A stretch of DNA of 64,000 bases from positions 20,447,252-20,511,251 of the forward strand of contig JAJEKV010000018.1 of the NCBI GenBank assembly GCA_021234155.1, written 5' to 3'. The stretch comes from Isoetes taiwanensis (Eukaryota > Streptophyta > Lycopodiopsida > Isoetales > Isoetaceae). The translations under genes and the position numbers were made by a program. A model generated the notes under the pieces. The model ran no database searches. It saw nothing but the letters and a program-made list of their open reading frames with translations, and was not told the DNA's origin. This document shows, piece by piece, positions 12,601 through 23,699 of this stretch; position 1 is the first letter of the stretch; the number at the start of each line of letters is the position of its first letter.

Positions 12601-12965
12601 TATGAGATTGCACCTTCCTCTAGCATCGTTCTCACAGAAGGCTAACATTGAGTTTTCCAGGCCCTTATGAACTGGCTCGGCTGAAATTGGATAAAAAGTA
12701 GCAGCTTGGGCAGTGTAGTGCAGTGATGTTGGCCGTGCAGATAAGTACAATTTGAATGCACCAGATGTAACACACACATATCTTTTTTGAATCAAAAGAA
12801 GATGTGCGAGTTTTCTAATAGAGTATTCATCTTTTAACTGTGCAAATCCAATTTAAATTATTGTTGATGTTACAGGTAAGGGATTATTCGTCCCCTCACT
12901 GTACCCTTAAGCAATGCAATCGTTTAAGCCTGCAACATTAAAACATACCATCCCACCTCATAAGG
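9619..12965. other. No intact gene; degenerate coding-like patches
   Basis: Between 10380 and 10780 there are coding-like patches in shifting frames, such as VRDMRDHIERYFSHKK and NDLQVKVNEEEGNLSHRMEK, the latter with coiled-coil composition. Further patches occur at 11180-11570. None belongs to a family I recognise, and stops interrupt all of them. The rest is AT-rich. Confidence 0.4.
12952..12965. repeat. Target-site duplication of LINE-B, left copy
   Basis: CCCACCTCATAAGG is found here and at 15285-15298, flanking the minus-strand LINE whose poly(A) appears as the T-run at 12969-12983. Confidence 0.9.
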
Positions 12966-15284
12966 AACTTTTTTTTTTTTTTTGAAGGACTTGAGCCTTT
13001 ATTATCCAGAGAAAGTTACAGAGTACAATGGGGACTAATAACTCAGTGGAGAATGTCCACTAGAGCAAAACCACCCCACTCAAATACAACATCTAAACAA
13101 TATGAAGAGCAAGCAAAAACTCATAAGTAAGTATGAATCTGAAAATAGTGCTCCCAAATACGGCTCTTCACCTCATTAGCAATTGATGAGCACCTGAATG
13201 CTTTGACAATTCGTTGTTGGGCATCAAGAAGGACCTGTGCATCTGAACAAGCAAGACCTTTGAATATGAGAAGATTCCTTCTTTTCCAAATGGACCAGAT
13301 GATTCATGCAGAAGCCAAATGAAACGCCCTTTTTGCCAAATTATCCCAACTACTTGGATAAACTGCTAATAACACCTGCTGGCTATTCAAATTGCAATGA
13401 AAGAGGCCTTGAAGCCACAACCAAGCATGTCTGACATGTCTACATAGGAAGAAGCAATGCTCAATTGTCTCGTCCCTCTGTGCACATAAGGGAAAAGTGC
13501 GAACACCTCTCGACGAAAATCATGCACCAGAATATTAACGCGTAGACAACGATGAGTGGCTTGCCACCATAAAACAGATATTTTGGGATGGAGTAGTTTA
13601 TCCTATACCCACTTCCATACTGCTTTCTGCCGATCCCTGAGAATGACTAAAGGCCACTTGGACGAAGGAGGCAAGACGTCAGCATCAAGCAAGACCTTGT
13701 ACATGGAATTCACCAACTTATCTGCTTTGACATGCTCATGAACTACCCACGGCTGGGGGTCATCCACTTGTGCTACTGGGGGAAGAATTGAAGACACCTT
13801 CTGCCAAATAGCTCGATCCCACCTTAAAAGGAGGAACTTAGCTCTAAACTCCTCCCATGTCAAGAATCGCCTTTTGATTATTATACCAATCGATATCATA
13901 TGCACACTGGCCGCTCTCCATCGACGGCGTCAATGGGTGGATCGGCAACCGAGGACCACCATCCAATGGAATCCACCAACAACTTGCGCCATGTTAGTGT
14001 GCGCAAGATGGTGAAAATGAAACAGTAGATTGTACGCCTCCCATGCAACTAGCAATCCTCTAAGAAATGGGGATGCATTAGGGTATGCCGTCAGTGGATA
14101 GAACAGAGCCCAGGAGAAAAGTGGCCTAAGAGACCGAGACCCAAAAGAAATGCACATTTGCAAAGACTGATAAACAAGGCGGGAACCCGGGGACTCATCC
14201 ACATTATTCAAAATTCTCCAAATGAACTTAGAAATCATCACCTTACTCTGCAAAAGAAAATTGATCATTCCAAGGCCGCCAAAATGCTTTGGCAACATGC
14301 ACTTTTTCCAACTGACTTTGACAAAGAAACCTCCTCCTCTGTTCCCCGGATGTTCCCCGACAACCCCGACGAGAAGTTGTATATTTGATCGTGGAGCCAA
14401 CATGGACGGAAGCCATATACACATGGGTGCCGCTTAAAACCCCCGGCTTAGCCACAACAATTAAATCCCCGCCATGGAAAGCTTCGTTGTGGACCACCAA
14501 AAAAGGTGCTTTTCCAAGCCCTTAATCATCGCCTCCCACGATCTCCCTCCCCGATGAGATATGAACACCTACAGGGATACCGAGAAGTTTGGTTGCTTTA
14601 CCATGGGGAAGGATCTTCCATGGAAAGGTAGCTACACATGGTGGAACTGGAGAGTCCAATGCCCATAGTGTTGTACACTTCTGCCAACCCACAAAAATAC
14701 CAGATGCTAGGGAAAAGGAATCCAACAAGGAAATGGCATTCTGCAAATTTTGCTCATCTGCCCTCAGAAAAAGGAAAGTGTCATCCGCATATTGATTACA
14801 GATCTCCTGCGACCCATTGTTCATAGGAAGTCCATGCAAGATTCCCTCCTGTGCGGCAAGAGAGAAGACTCGTGCAAAGACCTCGACCACAACCCAGTAA
14901 ATAACAATGGAGCTAAAGGGCAGCCCTGACGGATGCCACGACCCACCTGAAAGCATGCTGAGGGTTCCCCTTGGAAGAGAATAGAAGAGCGAGCAGAATA
15001 ATGAAGCCTCATGACATCAGCTGTGAGACATTTCTCTAAGAAGGCCCAGTCAACACTGTCATATGCTTTTGCAAAGTCCAGCTTCAAATATACAATTTCA
15101 TGACCCTGAAGTCGAGCCCAGTAAATACCTTCATAGGCAGTAGCTACATTGTTTAATATGCATCATCATGGCAGAAATCCTGACTGTGTAGAGGATATGG
15201 AATCAGCAAGAATATCCCGAAGCTTTTGTGCATAAGCTTTGGCAAAAATCTTGTACACAGAAGATAGTAAGGTAAGGACCTTTA
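12966..15284 (-). mobile_element. 5'-truncated plant L1-type LINE (family B) with poly(A)
   Basis: On the minus strand the element opens inside the reverse transcriptase (VYKIFAKAYAQKLRDIL near 15260, then MKLDFAKAYDSVDWAFLEK at 15087). GIRQGCPLAPLLF follows, and the catalytic YADDTFLFL lies near 14780. The C-terminal zf-RVT region has WWQATHRCLRVN near 13560, then CAQRDETIEHCFFLC near 13470. The 3' end is a poly(A), seen as T-run 12969-12983. Perfect 14-bp duplications flank it. Several frame breaks show that it is dead. It differs from family A in having poly(A) and a zf-RVT tail, so two LINE lineages have been active here. Confidence 0.95.
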
Positions 15285-15298
15285 CCCACCTCATAAGG
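15285..15298. repeat. Target-site duplication of LINE-B, right copy
   Basis: Second copy of CCCACCTCATAAGG, identical to 12952-12965. Confidence 0.9.
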
Positions 15299-16591
15299 TA
15301 ATAAACTTCGGTATGCTGTCCACGTCATTAAACAAGGCATATTATTGTAAAATTTTAAGTGATTTTATTTTTTATCTCTATCGGTCTTTCTTATATTAAA
15401 TGTATCATTCCATATAGCTTCTCTTTTCTTTGAACTCACAAACTGCTGACTATTTTAAACAAATTCCACACATTTTGAGTTTTTCTAATGGAATGTTTTA
15501 GTTATTTTGGCCATTATATAGTGGTATGTAGCTACAAAGTCATGATCGCATGTAGCTGCAACATTCGGCCTCAAAAACTATATTGTTTGTGGCTAACCAT
15601 AATATGAACATTTTTTAACGCATTTGAACACATGCTAAGCACTTGAATACATCACGTGTTCCCAACCAAAAATCATTATCGCAGACTCAAATTTTTAAGG
15701 TTAGGAAAATGGCATCATTGACCAACTATAATAGTGTGCATGACTATTCCTCTCTTTTCTTAAAGACACAAACTAAAAAGCACAAAGTAGCGGCGGCGAT
15801 AAATTCTTGTAATATTAATTATCTTAGAGCCATAATTGATACTAGTTATTTTTTTCCCATGTCAATAGAATTATTTCCACACATATTGACTCGGATTTCT
15901 TAATTCCCTTTCTTTTCCTTTCGTCATCTCAAATATATATTATCGAAGCAAAATTAGACTGAGAAGTACAAAACACTAGCGGCGTCCGCTGCGACAAGTT
16001 GTTGTATATATCATTAATTGATTTGTTCTAAATTCCTTATCGGTTTTTTTCTCATCTTTGATTTTTGACCATTGATCTTTGGAATATTCTCTGTTCTGTG
16101 CGAAATCAAAGGCCATTAAATTTTTTGCCAGTAAATCGCCCGCCACTTCCAATGGTCCAAACGCCACACATGGTTAGAAGATTAAAAAAAAAAGGAAGGT
16201 GAAGGCGTGCCTCTGCTGGCATCGCATCCGGAACCAACATGAAGCTGGAGCCAAAGCCATGAGATTCGGCCATAAGATTCGAAGCTCCAGGCCTTCACCA
16301 TGCTTCGGCTCTATCCTCATACCATGCAGATCAACACCAAAATAATCACATCCCAGAGCCGATTTTAGATTGCTATTTTGACTGGCCAAACGCTCTTCAT
16401 TATAGTTTTACGTACATACGCCCCCAAAATCTAGGCCAACCATCGGTGAGATACCCTCCCCAAATACCAAACAAAATAATTAGAAGATTATAGGGCATGT
16501 TGAATCTCATTCTCAAAGATAGTAGCCAACTTCCAATCTTATTGGGAATTCGCCAAACGAAAGATCGACATGTGCGGAAAATGAAGAGGAA
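15299..16591. other. Upstream region of the next gene; nothing specific seen
   Basis: AT-rich, no convincing coding region or repeat. It presumably includes the promoter of the gene starting at 16592, but no element can be pointed to with confidence. Confidence 0.5.
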
Positions 16592-19500
16592 ATGGCTCTG
16601 CTTTCAGGCGAGGGTTACGATCTAGCTCGGAGGTTAGAAGCGAGCTCTTCATGGAGACCATGGCTTGGGGATGCCCTTTATGCAGAGTTGCAGCCTCATT
16701 TGGCTTCACCGACTGCTTGGGCGTCGTTCATGCAATGTGCTGGATCCTCTTCCTCCCTCACTTTGCAACTAAGAGTTAGGGCGCTGTTGTATGACAAAGC
16801 TTTAGGTGGCTTGTTTTCAGAACCCAAATGTGGAGCTGTAGCACTTTCGCAGCTGAATCCGACTTGTAAGTAAGCTATTTTTTTATCAGTATGTATTTGA
16901 CTTCAATGTGGATGTTCGACAAAGACGCGTCTTTCTTTGATAATTTTCTGGTTACAAATAAGTTATGACTGAACCACCCTGCCCTAAGCTAGAACCCGTT
17001 AGCAGGGAATCGTGTCTCTCTTTAGAAATCATTTGTGAATTGAAGTTGGCCGATGGTAGGATATACTACATGAACTGAGACATGGCCTGCTTACCAGAAT
17101 ATAGACTCTTGATTTGAATAGATGCAGACTCACTAGTGGGTTTTCTAAATACCTCCAACCATTTGGATTACTTGATTGAGATTCTCCAGCAAATCGTAAG
17201 AATTTCAAATTGTTTCATAGATTTGGTATAATTGATGGAGAGGGAGGTATGTTCTGTTGGGGAACACTTTAGTAATATTGGGGAAACACTTTAAATATTA
17301 TTGTTTATGCCTATGCTTCCCTCCCTCCCTTCCTTTGCAACTTGAGGTGGTTTTCCAAGTGGCATCTTATTTACATAGACCACAATCTGAGGCGCAAGAA
17401 GGCCCGCCAGCAGCAGATCCACACCATAGCTGTATCCGAAAGCTTTGGCTGACCGAAGTGAAAGTTATCTTGGTTTTCTTGGAAACTGCAACTTATCAAG
17501 CAAAATGGGCTTCTCAACAGGTTTGCGTTGCACCGTTTCGACCAGATCACGAGGTATGTTATTTGGCATGATATAGAGCATCAAATGGATCTCTTGGAAG
17601 GGGCTATCTACTAGAAAACAATTGTACAAGGATAATTTCATCAACTACCCATACATAGACAGCTTCGTTAGATGTCCAGGGTATTTAGTTATTCATCTTT
17701 TAAATAACCTTAGCTGACGGACTTGGATGATACTCTGAAAGCTGCAACTAACTCTATCCAAACAATTTGTATACCTGAGATCACGACATTGAGCGACCTT
17801 GGAAAGTCCACGCAGCACGACTTTGGGTGTCCGCTTTCATACAGCAGTAGAAATCTGCAAAACTCTCCAGACTTATTCATGGACGAAGACATAAGTGTGG
17901 TGCAGCTGAAACACAAAAGAATAAGATCTCAGTAACAGAAAAGCTCAAGCAGTCATTTTAAAAGATGGGGCATGACAGTTAAGGAACCTATGTTAAAGTG
18001 ACTAAATAGCATCTGGACTTACTCTAGCTGGTTTATATTTCCTTTTTCTTTGTTATCGATTATAATCATTTTAAATGCCGAGAAGGATGATGCCTTCCTA
18101 ACACTTATGAAATGTTGTATAGGGTCTCATGGACCCTATGGACCTTTAGTAGACATTAATAAATTCACGCTTTCTCTCTCCAGCCCCCTGATTAGAAGCA
18201 AACCTTCAGTGCTGCGTGACAGTTGAGTTGCTTGGTTTAATGCTAAACCTTCACGATTCTAAGTGATCTTTCAAGCAGTGTCTTATATGCATAGAGTACG
18301 CCATTTTTGGCAACACGCAAGAGGGGCAGATGAGACTCCCTTGGTTGGCATGTGTTTCTTCAAAACCTTGGCTGATCAAGGTATCATATGTTGGCTTTCC
18401 AGGACAGTTCAGCTCTTTGTGCTTCTCACAATCTAGCAGTGCCTAATCAGAAATTGAATCAGACATGATTTAGAGTGGCTTTATGTTTCAAATACGGATT
18501 GTCCACGAAAAGAAGATTTATCTGGATAGTTTTCTGAATACTCAGCTGACAGTTTCATCTTAAAGACCTGGGTCTTTAAATATAGACCTCTCATTCAAGG
18601 TGAGGCTTTCCATGGTACAACTCAGGGTGTCTTCTCACAAATTGGCTGTCAAGGAAGGTTGAAGGGCTAAACATCTTAATCGTGAGGACAGGAAGTGTCC
18701 TTTGTGTGACTTGGACTTATTAAGTCTGAGAAACATTTTATTTCCAGCTGCTTTGTTTATGACATTATTAGAGGAAGATACACTTCCTCTTTAGAGATCT
18801 AATAATTCTGCAGCAGAATTATGACCAGAAATGTATGGCCTGTTCTACAAATGCTCTCAAAAACAGAAGGGGCATCCTTAAGGAAAATGAGACCATCATT
18901 CTTCAAGAGCTGGAGCAAGAAGATAGTGTGGAGAAGAAAGGAAGTCCCCTGATCCCAATAGCGGTTTCCAAAAGAATAGAATGCTCCGGAAAGCAAAAGC
19001 GGTCACTGCAAAACAGGAGGCATGGCAGCAAGGGACCAAACTTTGATATAAATTAAGGTGTAGGTTTTCTGTCTATTATAGTTATATAAAATGCTGGATG
19101 CCTTCTGAACAGGCCTAACATGCTGTATTTATATGACCCATGGACCCTACGGGTCTTCAACAGATGTTAATAAAATCTCCTCCCTCCCTCCCTCTGTGGC
19201 TGAGAAAATATTATTGTTTGTAGATTTGCAGCTGCAAGCTGATGGTATCTACTTCACCCTTGAGCACGATGTGTATGACTGGACTAAACTTCAAACAGAA
19301 AGATCACCCGCCATCTCTGCCTTGCAGATCAAGGTGCTTGCTATGCACTGTCACCTGAAGTGATCTTTATTGTTCCACTAACTGTATAATTTGTTTCATG
19401 TTTGCAGCACGGACTGGATCAGTTTGACATGTTTAGGTAACATGGCTTTTTTACTTTGTTCATTTCTTCTGTTGAGGTTGAGCACCAGGGTGATGGATTG

Positions 19501-21830
19501 CTATTGTCATGTGGCTTTGGTTTTTGCAGCAACCAATATAGGGATAACACTAAGCTCTTTGAGACGAAACATAGACAATCTCAACAGATACAAAACATTC
19601 AAGATATTTTCGCTGGAGCAAAGCAGGTCTGTCTTCGGCTTCATTTCCTCAGTCCAGATGTATAACTGATCTTCCTGAGCGGAAATATTCTCTTACAAAT
19701 GAGCTGCAAACCCATGTGTCTGATGCCGTGTTTAAAGTGCATTGTGTCCATAAAAATTGTCTGTATTAGGTCTGTTGCAGAGGACCCTCATGAACCGTAG
19801 ATCAGAACCAAAGTATCCTTTTACCTGTGGACATTTATTTTGTTCTCGTCTAAAAGTTTTTCATGTTTCTATTCGAAGCCTTTAGCAAACTGGATAACTT
19901 ATAATTGTGGTAGTTAAAACAGTCTATTATCTGGCATTGGCGTTGAGTTTTTCAAGTCAATTTAAATAAAAAGTTTTCCTACTATATAACGTTTTTATTA
20001 TACTCTAATAAGTTCTCAGAAATGTGTCATGCAGGTTTCCAGTATTAGGACAGCTTCGGGCCTTTACTCGGGTTCTGATAGCTGGTATGATCAGTGGTTT
20101 GCTAAGAATACACTCGAACGCATGCAATGGCTTGCATGGCGAATTGCACAACAAAAGCTTCCTTTTGGGGAGCAGGAAACTGCAAAACGTACACCTGAAA
20201 ACATGGCTGCCTATGTCGCCTTCTCTCAAAAAAGTTGGAAAAGGCACTGTCCATATCTTTTGGACATGCCGTCTTCATCAAGGAACAATAAGGAAAGCTT
20301 TTGGAGTCCTTCGATGATAGAACCAACAGGGAGCAGTCATGAACTAAAAGATGATTTGTATCTTTTACCAGAGTTTTACTTGCCCACAAATTCTGTTCCT
20401 GACAATCCTTGTCCCAAAGGAATCAAATTACATGATCATGCACGTGCAAGCAGACAAAGTCATTTTGTATTAGAGGGCAGTTTGCAGCAAAACCAATATG
20501 GAAAAAGTTGTTTGAAGGATAAGCTGCATGACTCAGAGGCTAACCATTTGACTGAGCAGTCCATCATAAGGATTGCCAGCAATGCCGGTTTTGAGGGCCT
20601 GAAGCAAATTCCAATGGAGATCTTGTCTGAACTGCTTGCCTGCCATATTCGGAAATTGGGTGGTCGGCTGAAGATTTTGCTTGATAACTATAAAAGAAGC
20701 TGCAAACCTGTGGAGATCCTACACATGTTCATACATAGTGCTGTAGGAAGGTGGGAACAAAATTCAAAGCAAGCAACATGCCATTCTATTCTCGTATATT
20801 TGGCCATATTTTTAGCTCATTGGGTTGTTTTTGCAGTTCTGCACTGAGTATGATTGCTTCTCTGATCTGCTTAATTGTTTTGCAGCTCCTCGCATCTGTT
20901 GACTGTTACTGAGTATATAAAGACTGCAATTAGTGTTTCACAAACACAGCACCAACAAGACTTAAAGAACTGCCAGATGCAGCAGCAGATTCAACAGGTA
21001 AGGGTGGTTTTGATTTGGAGAATTTGGTGCTTGCATTTAGATGGCAATGTTCTACATTTTCTAAGGGTCAATGTAGGTCTCTAATGCCACCCATGTCTAT
21101 TTAAATTAGTTTATTATTTCATCATGGAGGCTTATTTCGAGGATTAGAATCTTGAATAAAAGGTGAGACAAATCAATTTCTTGGCAAAGCCTTAAACTGA
21201 TTCAGTGAATTATTAGAGGAATGAGATTTAACTTGTTTATTCGTAGAGAGGGCTTGTTTTGATGAGGAAAATTGAAGGTCTTTGATGACAATGTTTTAAC
21301 TGTTACAGTCTCAATTGAAGCACTTTCAACGTCAAGCACCATTACAATTTCATACTTTACCTCAGCAGCTCATATCACAGCAGCAACTGCAGCTAGAGAA
21401 GAAGAGAAAGCAGCCACCTCCTCTGCGTACCAAAGGGAATCCAAGTATGGATTTCAGTGGCAATGCTGCTGACTCAAAGTCATTTTTATCTGTTTTATCT
21501 CCCACACATCAGTCAAACCAACAGCAGCAGCAGCTACATCAACAACAATCTTTACTGGCATCCCAATCTCATTTATCTTTGCACAATTTCAAACAGCAGT
21601 CATCTTCTCCATCTAACCTCCAGCAGTATGTTTCGCAGGCATAGCTATTTTAGTTTCATCTTTACGGTATGTTGATAATAATGCATTTCTTTCGCAGTCC
21701 GGGTGTGCAGAAGTTGCAACATGTTAAAGCTGAAGGTCTTCAGGAAATACTTGGGGTTGATGGGGTCAAACAAGAAACCGAAGATGATATGGAAGGAATA
21801 CTTGGGTCTCCTAGCAAAAGGAAACGATAG
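16592..21830 (+). CDS. Eight-exon gene, 595-residue nuclear-type protein, possibly HAPLESS8-like
   Basis: Exons: 16592-16865, 19224-19333, 19408-19436, 19530-19626, 20035-20750, 20886-20997, 21309-21625, 21698-21830. All introns are GT-AG, the phases match throughout, and the sum is 1,788 bp with a terminal TAG. The N-terminus (GYDLARRLEASSSWRPWLGD, then TAWASFM, LQLRVRALLYDKA and NPTYLQLQADGIYFTLEHDV) resembles, from memory, the plant-specific Arabidopsis HAPLESS8 group, whose function I cannot state. The middle has EQETAKRTPENMAAY, and residues near 445-555 are rich in Gln. The C-terminus has an acidic KQETEDDMEGIL stretch and a basic SPSKRKR end, a plausible nuclear signal. Intron 1 is 2.36 kb and holds duplicated and transposon-like sequence. 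The gene model is strong; the family name is tentative. Confidence 0.85.
18640..18800 (+). pseudogene. Possible LINE C-terminal zinc-knuckle relic in intron 1
   Basis: The stretch reads NREDRKCPLCDLDLLS and then, in another frame, HFISSCFVYDIIRGRYTS. This CxxC…H…C pattern is common at the C-terminus of LINE polyproteins. It is short and frameshifted. Confidence 0.35.
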
Positions 21831-22212
21831 ATGTCACCTATAATGCAATATAATTGTGGAAGAAAAGTTCATAGTTGTCTTGATCCTTTTCCACTTGAAT
21901 TATCCTGGTCCTTAACAACCTGGCCCTCAAGTTTTAAGGCTGAGATGAGATCTCAGCCGTTGATTGCAAGAGTGTTACCCACCAGTAACACATTAAAAAG
22001 TGCATAAACATCTAATTTGTTATGCCAAATGGCCATAAACACCTAGCTTGTTATAAAAACCATTACAAAACCACTATAAAACTTTCGGGCCCAGGTTGTT
22101 AAGGCGGATAACACCCTAGAACTCGTGTGTTATACCCTACCATAACAAAGGCCTTCGGCCCTTGCTTGTTATAATAGGGCATAATACCCTCGTTCCAGGG
22201 AGTTATCCCTCT

Positions 22213-22520
22213 CTTCACCTGCAATTAAGCTCCTCAAACTTGGCAAAATATATGTCAAACTTGACAAAATACAATACGTCCCAAGAATCTTAGTCCCAAC
22301 TACAATAGAAAACCCCTTCTGCAATACAAAATTAAATATTGCAAGTTTATCGTCAAATGTCTTTGACGATAAACTTGCAATATTTAATTTTGTATTGCGG
22401 AAGGGGTTTTCTATTGTAGTTGGGACTAAGATTCTTGGGACGTATTGTATGCGAAATCATATATTTTGTCAAGTTTGACATATATTTTGCCAAGTTTGAG
22501 GAGCTTAATTGCAGGTGAAG
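22213..22520. repeat. 308-bp near-perfect foldback (long hairpin)
   Basis: Left arm 22213-22357 and right arm 22362-22520 are complementary, with one mismatch (CTTCTGC versus CTTCCGC) and one 14-nt insertion in the right arm. The loop is only TGTC. It begins CTTCACCTGCAATTAAG. No ORF is present. Such a structure fits a MITE-like foldback, or a transcribed hairpin that could give small RNAs. It lies 380 bp downstream of the eight-exon gene. Confidence 0.95.
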
Positions 22521-22534
22521 GTCAGATTTCCTTT

Positions 22535-22690
22535 TTGGGTTGCCCTTAGGGGGCCTTGCTTATGTGGGTTTGTGGCATATCCTAAGTATATGCTAGAATA
22601 TACCTAGGATATGCTGATGACTGCTCCAAACCTACTCTTTCCTGTAAACTGGCGGTTGCGATTGTTGCTGGGCAGCTGGTGTGGAAACTG
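22535..22690. repeat. Dispersed repeat, copy 1 (GGGTTGCCC family)
   Basis: TTTTTGGGTTGCCC is followed by GGCATAT…TATATGCTAG and later by TGTAAACTG. The same order recurs at 31004-31150. The ends and class are unknown. Confidence 0.55.
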
Positions 22691-22877
22691 GCTAACCGGC
22701 ACCATGGGCATGTTTCTATGCAAGATCCGGTCTTGCCATTCTTCTAAGCTGGGAGAGCAGAGATGAGCGTCACCAAACTGTGTCCGAAATGGTAAGTTCC
22801 GACCCTTATCCGTCGTAGTATTCAGAACCAACTCAGAACCCTAAGCGTTGTGGCTAACCCTCCCTCCCCCCCCTTTT

Positions 22878-23406
22878 TTTCCAAATGACAACATTATGAA
22901 TCCCAAGGAGAATAGGGAACAAAGTCATGTCTCATGTGGCATTGCCAGATTTGTGATCGTCGGTAGGAAAACTCCATTTTTTCTTGCAGCATTTTATGGT
23001 GTGTTAGTCATAGATATAGGAGCTTTTCGAAGACAGGTACTGCATTTGAGCAACTTTTGAAAAGATCTCATTTTAATACTTCTTCTTTTATATGAGCAGT
23101 ATAATGCAGATAACAAGATTGTCTACTACAAGGAGCATACAAAGTGGCAAAATACAGTCTCCCAGCATACCATGCCTCGTTTTAAAAATGTGTGCTGTAA
23201 AAAATGCAACCATCATGAAGCCGCCTTTTGTCAGGTACAAATAGGGTAGAGAAAAGCATTTCATTTAGAAAAGGAACCAGTTTTATATGGGACTAATAAT
23301 ATAAGGAAAACCATTTCTTCATATATTTGTCAACCTGCTGGTGAAGAAAATGTTAGCCTACGTTTCCAATGCACCAATGCTAGATGTGGACATCGATGGC
23401 TCATGC
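22878..23406 (+). pseudogene. RPB9-like RNA polymerase zinc-ribbon protein, decayed
   Basis: RPB9 is a small zinc-ribbon subunit of RNA polymerase II. Three blocks align in order with its plant form. MNPKENREQ near 22895 corresponds to the LYPKEDKE stretch. The exon at 23100-23234 carries YNADNKIVYYKE, then TMPRFKNVCCKKCNHHEAAF and a GT donor. The block at 23334-23406 carries AGEENVSLRFQCTNARCGHR, the second CxxxxC half with the GHRW motif. The N-terminal zinc-ribbon cysteines are degraded and the last block lacks an AG acceptor. It is therefore probably a pseudogene that retained introns, meaning a DNA-level copy and not a retrocopy. Confidence 0.6.
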
Positions 23407-23463
23407 GACCAACAGCTCATCAGTTGGAGGGACTTGGGTAACCAACATGCCTTAGCTGAGTTT

Positions 23464-23683
23464 CTGAAATAATTACCTTTGCAACCTCTTAGCTATGTTA
23501 CATCAAGCAACTTCTTGGTTAACTAGAACATGAGTTTTTTTTCTGCTCTGAAATTACAATTTGCTGCAACTGTCTGAAATAATTATCTTTGAAACCTCTT
23601 AGCTGTGTTACATCAAGCAACTTCTTGGTTAACTAGAACATGAGTTTTTTTTCTGCTCTGAAATTACAATTAACAACTTTTTC
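23464..23683. repeat. 110-bp tandem duplication
   Basis: Two copies offset by 110 bp share CTGAAATAATTA and TTACATCAAGCAACTTCTTG with very few differences, so the duplication is recent. Confidence 0.9.
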
Positions 23684-23699
23684 CTTTGTGCATGCAGGT

